Assembly: GCF_015169395.1 (NCBI RefSeq)
Contig: NZ_CP063458.1
Coordinates: forward strand, 1,798,001-1,862,000
Source of the DNA: Humisphaera borealis
GTDB lineage: Bacteria > Planctomycetota > Phycisphaerae > Tepidisphaerales > Tepidisphaeraceae
Reading direction: 5' to 3'
Length of the DNA: 64,000 nucleotides
The notes beneath the pieces were generated by a model, which worked only from the letters and a program-made list of their open reading frames with translations, had not been told where the DNA came from and made no database searches. Shown here in pieces: positions 35,648 through 43,786 of this stretch. Position 1 is the stretch's first letter. Each line of letters starts with the position of its first letter. Made by a program: the position numbers and the translations under genes.

Positions 35648-36873
35648 TGGAGGACACTATCGACGAAGCGAAGGAAGCCCGCGTAGACGAATGGGCGAAC
35701 AGAGACCCGAATGCACCGTGGTCTGTCGAGATGATCGCGGAGGCTCTCAAAGACGCCGTTCGTTATGACGAGTACGGCAACCGCATCTATCGCAAGAAGC
35801 CTACCGAGCCCGCAGACACCATTCGCGCCGTTTCCCTTGGGGAGTTGCTACGTGACCACCCCGAACTGCGGCGACCCGTCATCCACGGCGTGGCGCGTGA
35901 GGGTGAGATTATCAACGTCATCGCCGGGCCGAAGGTCGGAAAGTCGTGGCTGGTCTATGACCTGCTGTTGTCAGTGGCGGCAGGCGTGCCGTGGCTTGCC
36001 CGGTTCACCTGCGAGCGACGCCGGGTTCTGCTGATCGACAACGAATTAGCCGAGCCGACGATTGCCAACCGTATACCGAAGGTCGTCGACGCTAAGGGCA
36101 TGGACCTGTCAGACGTCGCCGGATTCCTGGAAGTGGTGAGCCTGCGGGGCAAGCTAAAGGACATCTTCGCCATCGAGCGATTCCTGGCGACGGTCGAGCC
36201 CGGCACCTATGGGCTGGTCGTCATCGACGCGTTCTATCGCGCCTTGCCAATCGACACCGACGAGAACGCCAATGGTGATATCACGGCGCTCTACAACGTC
36301 GCCGCAGGTATGGCGGAGCGGTTGAAGTGTGCCCTGGTTTTTATTCATCATGCGAGCAAGGGCAACCAATCGGGCAAGGGTGTTACCGACGTTGGCAGTG
36401 GTGCAGGTTCGCAAAGCCGAGCAGCGGACGCCCATATCGTCCTTCGCCCGCATGCCGTTGACGGCGCGGTTGTCATGGAAGCCGTGGTCCGATCCTTCGC
36501 CCCGGTTCAACCCTTGTGCCTGCGGTGGGAGTTTCCCAAGTTCATCCCCGCCGACGACCTTGACCCCTCCGAATTGAAGATGCCGGGACCGAAGCGGAAG
36601 CGGAAAGAGGACACCGGCGACGCCGATCCGAGCGAGACACAAATCGTCTGGACCCCGGCGAAGTTTGCCGAGACGTTCCTAAATGAGGAACCGAAGTCGA
36701 AAGACCAAATCGTAACGGCGGCGGAAGTGGTGGACATCTCCGAACGCAAGGCATTCCGATGGCTCAACGCGGCAGTCGATGCCGGTCTTGCCTACCGCTG
36801 GGAGTTCGCCGGAAAAGGCAAGCCCGTAAAGTTTGCGACCATAGCACAACCAGTAACGAGGGTTACAGAATGA
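35647..36873 (+). CDS. RepA/AAA_25-type hexameric helicase ATPase
   Basis: A 408-residue RecA-fold ATPase. Walker A is AGPKVGKSW (about 94-102), the segment RVLLIDNELAE follows, Walker B is LVVIDAF (about 190-196), and IHHASKG (about 236) with GSGAGSQSRAADAHI complete the RepA / AAA_25 pattern of plasmid and phage hexameric helicases. The N-terminal 75 residues are charged; the last ~100 contain a predicted winged-helix (KSKDQIVTAAEVVDISERKA). It should unwind the element's origin for autonomous replication. It directly follows the DnaB-N-like gene. Confidence 0.82.
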   Translation: MEDTIDEAKEARVDEWANRDPNAPWSVEMIAEALKDAVRYDEYGNRIYRKKPTEPADTIRAVSLGELLRDHPELRRPVIHGVAREGEIINVIAGPKVGKSWLVYDLLLSVAAGVPWLARFTCERRRVLLIDNELAEPTIANRIPKVVDAKGMDLSDVAGFLEVVSLRGKLKDIFAIERFLATVEPGTYGLVVIDAFYRALPIDTDENANGDITALYNVAAGMAERLKCALVFIHHASKGNQSGKGVTDVGSGAGSQSRAADAHIVLRPHAVDGAVVMEAVVRSFAPVQPLCLRWEFPKFIPADDLDPSELKMPGPKRKRKEDTGDADPSETQIVWTPAKFAETFLNEEPKSKDQIVTAAEVVDISERKAFRWLNAAVDAGLAYRWEFAGKGKPVKFATIAQPVTRVTE

Positions 36874-36889
36874 CCCCGAAATCATTTTC

Positions 36890-36960
36890 TCTTACACACA
36901 CACATACCCCCCACACCCCCCAGTGGGACGTGAACGTCCCCTGGGGCGGGGTGTGCGTGA
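36890..36960. promoter_or_regulatory. CA-rich tract and strong stem-loop
   Basis: A CA-rich run at about 36,895-36,905 precedes a long stem-loop at about 36,914-36,957. Its inner arms are GGGACGT/ACGTCCC with a GA loop, continued by CCCCAG/CTGGGG after a one-base bulge. It separates the replication gene from the packaging genes. It may act as terminator, attenuator or packaging/replication site; there is no T-run. Confidence 0.5.
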
Positions 36961-36990
36961 GCGTGAGAGGTTGAGGGAAGGACGACAACC

Positions 36991-37455
36991 ATGACGAACG
37001 ACAAAGACAAAATCACTGGCAGTACGACGGTTGCAGAAACAGTCGTTTGCACCGCGACACGGACACACTGTCGCACCTCCCCCGGTCTGTCCACCTACGA
37101 CCCGTCGCCGATGTTCGAAGTGAGCACCGATTGCATGACAAGTGCGCCGCCTTGTGCGCCGCCTTTGCACGGAATCGCGAACGGCTGCACAGAATCGCAG
37201 GGTGTTCGGTTCCACGATGGAACCTGCGCCCCCTTCATCATCGAACTTAGCGACGGCAATCCCCGGCATGACGTGCCCTTCGTCGTCAGGTTACGCCGCC
37301 TGTTGAAGATGACCCTGCGCACCTACGGCATTCGAGCGTCATGGGCACCGTCGCCCGTGGCTGCAACGCTGGCGAACGATTCGACCGCGACCCCTACGAC
37401 GACACCCCGGAAAAGAAAAACGCGCCAGCGTGCGAATGGCGAGGTGAACGTATGA
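36991..37455 (+). CDS. Element protein of unknown function
   Basis: A 154-residue Thr/Pro/Cys-containing protein starting MTNDKDKITG, with seven cysteines in the first ~80 residues (CTATRTHC, CMTSAPPC, NGC, GTC) and a basic C-terminus (PRKRKTRQR). GGAAGGA lies upstream. Its stop overlaps the small-terminase start by ATGA, so it belongs to the packaging operon. No domain recognised. Confidence 0.5.
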   Translation: MTNDKDKITGSTTVAETVVCTATRTHCRTSPGLSTYDPSPMFEVSTDCMTSAPPCAPPLHGIANGCTESQGVRFHDGTCAPFIIELSDGNPRHDVPFVVRLRRLLKMTLRTYGIRASWAPSPVAATLANDSTATPTTTPRKRKTRQRANGEVNV

Positions 37456-37970
37456 GCACCGGCAACCTAAAACGCGCCATCGGGCAAAAGGAACGATTGG
37501 CGATTCGACAGGAACAAGCCCTGCGGCTTCGCCTGGACGGGCTGTCCCACTCTGAAATCGGCGAACGCCTGGGCATCGACCGGTCACAGATTACCCGCGA
37601 CCTACAGAAGGTCATGAAGGCGACCGCCAAGCGAACGGAAGAGACGGCGGAGCAGTTGCGGAGCATCGAACTACAGCGGCTTGACCTGGGCATTGCCAGC
37701 ATCGCGGACAAGGTGCGAGCCGGCGACCCGAGGGCGCTTGACCTGTGGTTGAGGTATTCGGAGTCCCGTCGTCGGTTGCTGGGTCTGGATCAGCAGCAGC
37801 AGACAACCGCCCTGATCGGTGAGGGTGCCGGGCTGGTGTTCAACATCATCGAAGCACAACGCCCCGCCCGGTTCGTCGAATCGACCGCGACCACGCCCGG
37901 CGACGCAATCGTCGAATCGTTCGCACCCGCCCTGCCAGCACCCACGGAAGGGAGCGCCACCAATGGCTAA
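37452..37970 (+). CDS. Terminase small subunit-like HTH protein
   Basis: A 172-residue protein. Residues about 15-55 (RQEQALRLRLDGLSHSEIGE followed by RLGIDRSQITRDLQKV) form a helix-turn-helix, followed by a long helical segment (about 55-115), the usual architecture of small terminase subunits that recognise the packaging site. GAGGTG five bases ahead supports the ATG at 37452. It overlaps the large terminase gene by eight bases, which strengthens the assignment; sequence alone would allow any HTH regulator. Confidence 0.68.
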   Translation: MSTGNLKRAIGQKERLAIRQEQALRLRLDGLSHSEIGERLGIDRSQITRDLQKVMKATAKRTEETAEQLRSIELQRLDLGIASIADKVRAGDPRALDLWLRYSESRRRLLGLDQQQQTTALIGEGAGLVFNIIEAQRPARFVESTATTPGDAIVESFAPALPAPTEGSATNG

Positions 37971-39285
37971 GACTCGCAAACCGACCGCATCGACCATCGA
38001 ACTGTTGCCGAAGCAATACGCGTTCGTCACCAGCACAGCCCGCGAGGTGCTCTACAGCGGCGCGTTCGGTGCCGGCAAGAGCCGTGCGACCTGCGTGAAG
38101 TTGGCGACCCGTGCTCAACGCCCCGGCGCTAGGGAAGCCCTTGTCCGTAAGCACCTGGTCACCTTGAAGGGAACCACCCTCAAGACCCTGCTGGAACCCG
38201 AGGGCAACTTACCGCCCGTACTGCCGCCGGGAAGCTACAGCCACAACCAATCGGCGAAAACCATCCGCATCGTCGGCGGGGGCGAAATCGTCTACTTCGG
38301 GCTCGACGACGTGGCGAAGGTCGGAAGCTACAACCTGTCAGGCGTCGGCGTGGATCAGGCGGAGGAGTTGTCCGAGAACGATTGGACGGCGCTTCGTGGT
38401 CGCATCCGGTTGAACGTCGATGGCGTGCCAAACTCCCTTTACGGGGCGTGCAACCCGTCCGGACCCGAACACTTCCTGGCGGTCCGCTTCGGGCTCAACG
38501 GTCGCAGCAAGGCGGCGGACGGATGCCACGCCATCGCCACGAAGAGCGCCGACAACTGGCACTTGCCGGAGTCCTACCTGCGCGACCTGCAGACATACAC
38601 CGGCGTCGCTAAGCGGCGGTATGTCGATGGCGAATGGTGCGGCTCGGACGGTCTGGTCTACGACACCTTCGACCCTGCCATTCACGTTCGCGAACGCCGC
38701 GACGTTTGGCAACGCGTCATCGTCGGCGGCGATCAAGGATTTTCGAACCCGACCGCGATGGTAGTCATCGCCGAAGCCGAGGACGGCACCCTGCACCTGC
38801 TGGCGGAGTTCTACGCCACGGGCAAGGTAAGCAGCGACGTGATAGCCGAGGCGGAGCGGTTGAAGTCTGAATATGGGGTCACCGAGTTCGTGTTTGACCC
38901 TGCGGCGGCAGTGCTGCGGGAAGAGATGGCGCGGGCGGGGTTGTCGGTCATCGCGGGCGACAACGACGTCAACGGCGGGATTACATCCTGCCAACGTCGG
39001 TTCGCCGTGGACGGCAGCGGCAAGCCTGGGCTGACGATTAGCCCGGCGTGCGTGAACGTCATCAAAGAACTTGGCATGTACGAATGGCAACCCGGCGAAA
39101 AGGACAAGCCGGTCAAGAAACACGACCACGCCCTGGACGCCTTGCGATACGGCATCCGGCGCTTGGACGGCGGTAACCAAATCGACGTGCGAGTCATCAA
39201 CGGCGGCAACCGTAGTGAACCCCACCGACCGACGAACGACGAACACATGTGGCAGACATTCCAGACGAACAGGGGGCACCGATGA
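37963..39285 (+). CDS. Terminase large subunit
   Basis: A 440-residue phage DNA-packaging motor protein. The ATPase half has Walker A GAFGAGKSR (residues 33-41), and Walker B GVGVDQAEEL (about 126-135). The C-terminal RNase H-like nuclease half has the GGDQGFSNPTAMVVI strand with the first acidic residue (about 256), the VFDPAAA strand, and a closing HDHALDALRYGI carrying the last aspartate. Both halves are complete, so packaging and cleavage activity can be expected. It would need a portal, which is not recognisable in the element; it may therefore use a helper phage's procapsid (inference). Confidence 0.88.
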   Translation: MAKTRKPTASTIELLPKQYAFVTSTAREVLYSGAFGAGKSRATCVKLATRAQRPGAREALVRKHLVTLKGTTLKTLLEPEGNLPPVLPPGSYSHNQSAKTIRIVGGGEIVYFGLDDVAKVGSYNLSGVGVDQAEELSENDWTALRGRIRLNVDGVPNSLYGACNPSGPEHFLAVRFGLNGRSKAADGCHAIATKSADNWHLPESYLRDLQTYTGVAKRRYVDGEWCGSDGLVYDTFDPAIHVRERRDVWQRVIVGGDQGFSNPTAMVVIAEAEDGTLHLLAEFYATGKVSSDVIAEAERLKSEYGVTEFVFDPAAAVLREEMARAGLSVIAGDNDVNGGITSCQRRFAVDGSGKPGLTISPACVNVIKELGMYEWQPGEKDKPVKKHDHALDALRYGIRRLDGGNQIDVRVINGGNRSEPHRPTNDEHMWQTFQTNRGHR

Positions 39286-39932
39286 CCCTGGACGAAAACC
39301 TAGACACCCCAAACCCCGGCAGTAGCCGGAAGGATGTTTCTATGCAGTTTCTTACGACCCTGCGTGAGCAGGAACAGCAGGCGGCAACCAAAGCCGCAGA
39401 GGCAGAGGCAAAGCGTCAAGCCGACATCCACGGCAAGCGCCAGCGCTACGGACAACTCATTCGTCAAGCCATCATCGACGGTGACCTGGACGAAGTGACC
39501 GCCCCGAAGTTCCATCGCCTTGTGGCGGAGCTTGGCATTGATGCCGCCACGGTTGAAAGCCACGTTGCCGCCATTCGTCGCGCTGACGAGTTGGAGGGCG
39601 CTGCACAGAGCGTCGAAGCGCTGGAGCAAGCCCGGGAGGGCGTCAAAGTGAAGATCACTGAATTGCGTATCGCGCATCGGGACTACGAACGCGGCGAGCG
39701 TGTCCGGTTGCGGGATCACACCTGGGACGGCACGGCAAGCGTCGGCGTCATCGACGCGACCGAGGTCGCAATCGGTCAATCGAACGTCAAGACGATTCGC
39801 GAGATCAGCAGTCTCGACAGTTTGAGTGCCAACCTGTCAGAGCAGCTGCGGACCGCCCGCGCCGCCATCGACGAACGCAACACGTTGTTAAGCCGGTTCC
39901 CCTTCCTCTTCCCGGAAGGCGGTGCCCTGTGA
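39282..39932 (+). CDS. Coiled-coil element protein
   Basis: A 216-residue protein, mostly helical and charged, with predicted coiled coils at about 25-65 (REQEQQAATKAAEAEAKR) and 170-205. The ATG at 39282 overlaps the terminase stop (ATGA). Position after the large terminase is where a portal or scaffold would sit in a phage, but the protein is far too short for a portal and shows no portal motif. Function unknown. Confidence 0.55.
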   Translation: MTLDENLDTPNPGSSRKDVSMQFLTTLREQEQQAATKAAEAEAKRQADIHGKRQRYGQLIRQAIIDGDLDEVTAPKFHRLVAELGIDAATVESHVAAIRRADELEGAAQSVEALEQAREGVKVKITELRIAHRDYERGERVRLRDHTWDGTASVGVIDATEVAIGQSNVKTIREISSLDSLSANLSEQLRTARAAIDERNTLLSRFPFLFPEGGAL

Positions 39933-40204
39933 AGGAAACAACAGCGCACACATTCGTCATCCACGGCGAGGTCGCCGGCGACGGCGGCACGGCGGAGCAC
40001 GTCAACGCGGCAAAGGCTGTCGGTCGACGGTTCGGCATCGCGGTGGAATCCAACCACGTTGGCGGGATCACCTTTACGGACCCCGCTTCACCAGTCACCC
40101 GTTCAATTCAAACAACGAAGGGCATCATGAACAAGGGTATCGGCTACGGGTTCAGCGACATCGGCACGCAGATCGTTCGAGCATGGCAAGGAGGCGCACA
40201 ATGA
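39929..40204 (+). CDS. Small element protein of unknown function
   Basis: A 91-residue protein from a GTG start that overlaps the preceding stop (GTGA), with GGAAGG upstream. It is mixed alpha/beta with no recognised domain. Its own stop overlaps the next gene by ATGA, so it lies within a translationally coupled chain. Confidence 0.5.
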   Translation: MKETTAHTFVIHGEVAGDGGTAEHVNAAKAVGRRFGIAVESNHVGGITFTDPASPVTRSIQTTKGIMNKGIGYGFSDIGTQIVRAWQGGAQ

Positions 40205-40737
40205 GTACATCAACCGCAATTCACGAAGCCGGGCACGCAGTCGTCGCGGCAGTTTTAGGCTGCGACATTGAAGCGGTCGTCGGTGTTCCCTGCACCGTCG
40301 ATGGCGAACCAGCGGCAGGCGTTTGCGTTCACTCTGGTACGTCGCCGTTCAACGGTGCTGTCATCGGTGTTGCCGGTCCGATGGCAGAGGCAATGGCGGG
40401 ATACCCTCCGATGCCAAGCCAAGAGGACGTTGCACCGATTACGGACGAGAACGCGGCGAGGGCGATTGCCGAAGCAAAGCGGATTCTGACCGCCAACTGG
40501 AAAGAGGTAACGACGCTGGCGGAGGTGCTCGACGAGTGCGGGACTGCTGGCAACGCGGCAGTGCAACAGATTCGCCGGGCATTCCGTCGTCGTCGCGTCA
40601 AGTTGGTGTTGCCGCCGGCACCCCGCCCGATGGGGGCACACGACTACACCGGCGCGCCGATTCACACCAACTACCCGTTCGACCAGTCGCGGCACAAGCT
40701 GCATCAGAAGGTGTGGACAAAGCATTTCATTCACTAA
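40201..40737 (+). CDS. Stand-alone FtsH/M41-like metallopeptidase domain
   Basis: A 178-residue protein starting MSTSTAIHEAGHAVVAAVLG. HEAGHAVVA is the zinc-binding HExxH motif in the exact form used by FtsH (M41) peptidases, and the following GVAGPMAEAMAG resembles the G..AE segment of that family. There is no AAA domain and no membrane segment. The third zinc ligand (an Asp or Glu) is not obvious. GGAGG precedes the ATG, which overlaps the previous stop. It may be a protease acting on a phage or host protein, for example in maturation or interference (inference). Confidence 0.6.
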   Translation: MSTSTAIHEAGHAVVAAVLGCDIEAVVGVPCTVDGEPAAGVCVHSGTSPFNGAVIGVAGPMAEAMAGYPPMPSQEDVAPITDENAARAIAEAKRILTANWKEVTTLAEVLDECGTAGNAAVQQIRRAFRRRRVKLVLPPAPRPMGAHDYTGAPIHTNYPFDQSRHKLHQKVWTKHFIH

Positions 40738-40749
40738 CGCAGAGGCACC

Positions 40750-40905
40750 ATGAACAAGCCGATTGCAATCAACCCCCGAAACCCCAAGCCGGCAGATTAC
40801 CTGTCCGGCGGAAGGCTTCCATCGTCGCCCCCGTCAGGGAACGCGGCGAACGTCAAGCCCGACGCCCCCAAACCGGCGGACTACATCAACCCCCGAAAGG
40901 AATAG
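40750..40905 (+). CDS. 51-residue protein with internal PKPADY repeat
   Basis: A short frame MNKPIAINPRNPKPADYLSG... ending NPRKE, with the PKPADY unit twice and AGAGG before the ATG. The next gene starts one base after its stop. Low-complexity, possibly a peptide tag or linker-like protein. Real expression is uncertain. Confidence 0.4.
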   Translation: MNKPIAINPRNPKPADYLSGGRLPSSPPSGNAANVKPDAPKPADYINPRKE

Positions 40906-40906
40906 A

Positions 40907-41614
40907 ATGGAAACCCCAAAGCAGGTTAGAGAATTTGCAGACGGTGACCCCGGCGTTGTCCCGCCCCGCCGGCTCAACGAGATCATTCGGGCAGCCAACG
41001 CACTGAACTATGAAGTTCAGTCACTCAAGACCCCGCCCGACGTTCCACAAACCCCGCCGATCATGTCGCACCTGTTCTACCCGCAGGAGGACGGCGGACG
41101 CGGCGAGGTATACAAAGGCGTGGCGGTTGCCGTTACCTGGAACGAGTTCAGCGCCGACAGTGGCGGGGATACCACGCTGGCGGACATCGGGCAAATCACG
41201 TCGTCCCCTGGCGTGTGGGCACGGAAGGCAATCGGCATCAACATTGCCGCCATTGGCAAGACGACCCACAACGTACCGAAGAACGCCAAGCCGTACCCGG
41301 CGACCCTTCGGAGCGTGAACGCTGACGGCACGCTGGTATTGATGTTCGACCCCGGCAGCCCGGCGGACCTGTTCCGGGTTCAGTTGTCGCAGACCGGCGG
41401 CAGTGACGGCACCGGCACCACGGCACCGTCATATACCTACACCGTCACCCGCAACGGGGTTCAACTTGCCACCGGCGAGAGTCCCGACGTGGGGCGGGCG
41501 AATGGTAGCTACACGGCGGCAACCCTGGGCATCGGCTACTACGACAGCGACGGCGAGTTCCAATTGCTGTACGCGTTCGAAGTTCCAAACACCTACGAAT
41601 GCGCGGAGGCTTAA
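40907..41614 (+). CDS. Element protein of unknown function (tail-like?)
   Basis: A 235-residue protein. The N-terminus contains DGDPGVVPPRRLNEIIRAAN, then a Pro-rich linker; the rest is beta-rich with Gly/Thr/Ser turns (QTGGSDGTGTTAPSYTYTVT) and an aromatic C-terminus. The look is that of a virion or fibre-like protein, but I recognise no family. AAGGA precedes the ATG. It is immediately followed by the next gene with no gap. Confidence 0.5.
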   Translation: METPKQVREFADGDPGVVPPRRLNEIIRAANALNYEVQSLKTPPDVPQTPPIMSHLFYPQEDGGRGEVYKGVAVAVTWNEFSADSGGDTTLADIGQITSSPGVWARKAIGINIAAIGKTTHNVPKNAKPYPATLRSVNADGTLVLMFDPGSPADLFRVQLSQTGGSDGTGTTAPSYTYTVTRNGVQLATGESPDVGRANGSYTAATLGIGYYDSDGEFQLLYAFEVPNTYECAEA

Positions 41615-42085
41615 ATGGGACTAGGCAAAACCCAACTAGATACCGATGGCAAGCGCCGGCTGCGGTCGGACGGTTCGCGGATTGTCGCCGAAGCTGCGCC
41701 GTGCTGTTGTGACACGCCTTGCGCGACGGAGTGGCCGACGTGCGCGGACGACCTGCCGACAGCGTTCACCATGTCCGGGAACACGTTGGAAGTAGGACAG
41801 CCGGACATCCCCTGGACCGCAGCGCTAAACCGAACCGCCCCATGTGAATTCGCGGGCACCATCGACGGCGTTTATTCCGACGGGTTCAGTCACTTCACTT
41901 TCGGCGTTTCTGTCTTTCAGGACTTTCTGCCCAATGGTTGTATTGCCTGGCGGTGGAGCGGATTCCCCGGCGGGGACACACTCCAAACGGTGAACGACCC
42001 GTCAACGCCCGCCGGAGCATACAACGACAACCTGGACGGGGCGGGAAGCGTTTACGGTGGAGTTACCGGGCTGGTGATTTCATGA
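41615..42085 (+). CDS. Cys-rich element protein of unknown function
   Basis: A 156-residue protein with a cysteine cluster near residue 30 (APCCCDTPCATEWPTC) followed by a beta-rich segment with aromatic residues. The start directly abuts the previous stop and the end overlaps the next gene by ATGA. It may be a structural or binding protein; no family recognised. Confidence 0.5.
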   Translation: MGLGKTQLDTDGKRRLRSDGSRIVAEAAPCCCDTPCATEWPTCADDLPTAFTMSGNTLEVGQPDIPWTAALNRTAPCEFAGTIDGVYSDGFSHFTFGVSVFQDFLPNGCIAWRWSGFPGGDTLQTVNDPSTPAGAYNDNLDGAGSVYGGVTGLVIS

Positions 42086-42321
42086 CCTGCAAACACTGGA
42101 CGCCCTGCCAAGTTCGCAACGGGGGTTGTTGTGCCCTTGGGTTGTACGGCGGGAAGCCGAGCCTGGGCACGTGCAAGCGGTGCGACAATCGCGAGCCGTT
42201 GCCCGAGGGGTTAAGGCAGGACATCCCCGACGACTTCGACCCGGCAATAGAGGTGCGCCGGATGCGGGCTGGCGGTTGCTGTGGGAAGCCCGGTCAATTG
42301 CAACACGGTGTTGCAACATGA
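42082..42321 (+). CDS. Small Cys-rich (zinc-ribbon-like) protein
   Basis: A 79-residue protein with cysteines in the pattern CKHWTPC, GGCC, CKRC and a final GGCCG, suggesting one or two metal-binding knuckles. It is coupled to the upstream gene (ATGA). Function unknown. Confidence 0.5.
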   Translation: MTCKHWTPCQVRNGGCCALGLYGGKPSLGTCKRCDNREPLPEGLRQDIPDDFDPAIEVRRMRAGGCCGKPGQLQHGVAT

Positions 42322-42400
42322 AATGTTTGTCCACCGTGGCCAAACATTCCGGCAACCGTTGCCGAAACCGCAAGATTCCATTTGCGCACCTGTGGCGCAA

Positions 42401-42601
42401 TCACTTGAGCAGATCGCGAGCCTTGACGCCTAAGGCTTTGGCGATGGCTTCGAGCGTGGCAATGGTCGGGTTGGCAATCCTCCCCGATTCGAGTTGATAC
42501 CACTTCTGGCGGTTCGGAAGTCCTGCCAGTTTCGCGGCTTCATCCTGCGTCAGCCCGCGTTTCTCGCGTAGTGCCTTTACCTTGTCGAGGTCGATACCCA
42601 T
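42401..42601 (-). CDS. XRE/Cro-CI-type repressor
   Basis: A 66-residue protein that is essentially one HTH_3 domain: KVKALREKRGLTQDEAAKLA, GLPNRQKWYQLESGR and ATLEAIAKALGV. It is the only minus-strand gene of the element, divergent from the gene at 42,699 across a ~97-bp region with repeated half-sites. The arrangement is that of a lysogeny-type switch. It should repress its own and the divergent promoter (inference). Confidence 0.8.
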   Translation of the reverse strand: MGIDLDKVKALREKRGLTQDEAAKLAGLPNRQKWYQLESGRIANPTIATLEAIAKALGVKARDLLK

Positions 42602-42608
42602 GAGCGGA

Positions 42609-42697
42609 TTGTATCCTATAACGGATTCCTTACAACCGGTAAGACGCGGAGAAATCCGATTAACGCCCGTTGCAATTGAATCCGAATAAGGATACAA
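42609..42697. promoter_or_regulatory. candidate operators of the XRE switch
   Basis: TTGTATCCT at 42,609-42,617 and its reverse complement AGGATACAA at 42,689-42,697 flank the divergent region close to the two starts; a related half GGATTCCTTACAA lies at 42,623-42,635. Placement over both promoters suggests repressor binding sites. Confidence 0.5.
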
Positions 42698-42698
42698 C

Positions 42699-42953
42699 AT
42701 GGGCATGAACTTCCAGACCATCCAGACCGAGAAGGAATCGACGACGTTGGAAATCATGGGCGCTGCGTGGGCGCTCACCCTGACACCCGAACGCCTGCGG
42801 ATGCGCGTGGATTCGGGCAAGTGGCAGACGGTTGACTACATCGTCGATCCTTCAGACCGGAGCATTGTGTTGAGTTCGTGGAATGGACCCGAGCGGGCCA
42901 GCGAACTACTGCGCGAGGCGCTCCAGCAGGCAGTGGATGTGATGAAGAACTAA
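42699..42953 (+). CDS. Small element protein, paralogue of the 43,534 gene
   Basis: An 84-residue protein, first gene right of the repressor switch. The segment WALTLTPERLRMRVDSG...YIVDPSDRSIVLSSW and ERASELLREALQQA has the same layout as the 43,534 product (WTLRF...DFTIDPDDRSLV...ERVARCVAEGIAVA), so the two look like diverged paralogues with a beta-sheet plus helix fold. AAGGA is six bases upstream, inside an operator-like repeat. No function known. Confidence 0.55.
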   Translation: MGMNFQTIQTEKESTTLEIMGAAWALTLTPERLRMRVDSGKWQTVDYIVDPSDRSIVLSSWNGPERASELLREALQQAVDVMKN

Positions 42954-43017
42954 AAGGACCGCGACCCGCCGGCACCCTTGGCAGGAACGACCGGCGAGCC
43001 GCAATCGGAGAAGCATC

Positions 43018-43515
43018 ATGAGCAAGGCAAAGCAAGTACGCAACGGGCACGCAATCGCGGAGATTCTTCCCATGGCGCGTCCATCGGGTTCCGACGGGTT
43101 CCGCCGGTTCGCCGACGGCGAAATGCTCGACACCGTGGGGCTGGCTCAATTCCCGCCCTTCGTGTCTCAGCGGATGGACATCGCCGCCGCCCTGGCGGAG
43201 TTGGCGGACCAAATGGGCGACGACGTACACCCGTGCTCGCAACTCATGCGGCAGATCGCGGCGGACCTGTGGGCGGAATCAGGGGCGGAGTACCTGGACG
43301 CGGACGCGGAGTTGGCGTCGCCCACGGTGGGTGACCGTGGCAGCGATGACGTGATATTCAATCTCCACATCCCCGGGAAGGGGCATTGGAATTGCCGCTA
43401 CATGGACAACGGCTGCGGGATGGTCCACATCGACCGCAAGGGGGCGAGCGCTTTCGTGAACGATGAAGTGACCGTCAAGGAACTGCTGGAATGGCTGACG
43501 GCGGAAGCCAAGTAA
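43018..43515 (+). CDS. Element protein of unknown function
   Basis: A 165-residue protein, mixed alpha/beta, with an acidic centre (EYLDADAELASP) and a region GHWNCRYMDNGCGMVHIDRKG. CGGAG precedes the ATG. It lies between the two paralogous small genes, in the operon controlled from the repressor switch. No domain recognised. Confidence 0.5.
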   Translation: MSKAKQVRNGHAIAEILPMARPSGSDGFRRFADGEMLDTVGLAQFPPFVSQRMDIAAALAELADQMGDDVHPCSQLMRQIAADLWAESGAEYLDADAELASPTVGDRGSDDVIFNLHIPGKGHWNCRYMDNGCGMVHIDRKGASAFVNDEVTVKELLEWLTAEAK

Positions 43516-43533
43516 CCAGAAGGGAGCACGACC

Positions 43534-43749
43534 ATGGATAACAGACACACCATCAAAATCCTGGGCGAGGACTGGACGTTGCGGTTTGTGTACCTGCCGA
43601 TGCGCTACAACGGCAAGTACGTCGATTTCACCATTGACCCCGACGACCGATCGTTGGTCGCGTGTGCACTTGGCGGCGTTGAACGTGTCGCGCGGTGCGT
43701 AGCTGAGGGCATCGCCGTGGCTAGTTCTCAGATGCTCGACATGAAGTAA
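43534..43749 (+). CDS. Small element protein, paralogue of the 42,699 gene
   Basis: A 71-residue protein with GEDWTLRFVYLP, DFTIDPDDRSLV and a C-terminal helix VERVARCVAEGI. Same pattern as the 42,699 product. GGGAG precedes the ATG. Function unknown. Confidence 0.5.
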   Translation: MDNRHTIKILGEDWTLRFVYLPMRYNGKYVDFTIDPDDRSLVACALGGVERVARCVAEGIAVASSQMLDMK

Positions 43750-43786
43750 CTCGGCACGCCCTGCGGAAACGTGGGGCGGACGCCTT

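Noticed and set aside
39282-42321. Portal or capsid genes in the element
   Set aside because: The genes after the large terminase are too short or lack any portal or capsid signature that I can recognise; a profile search would be decisive.
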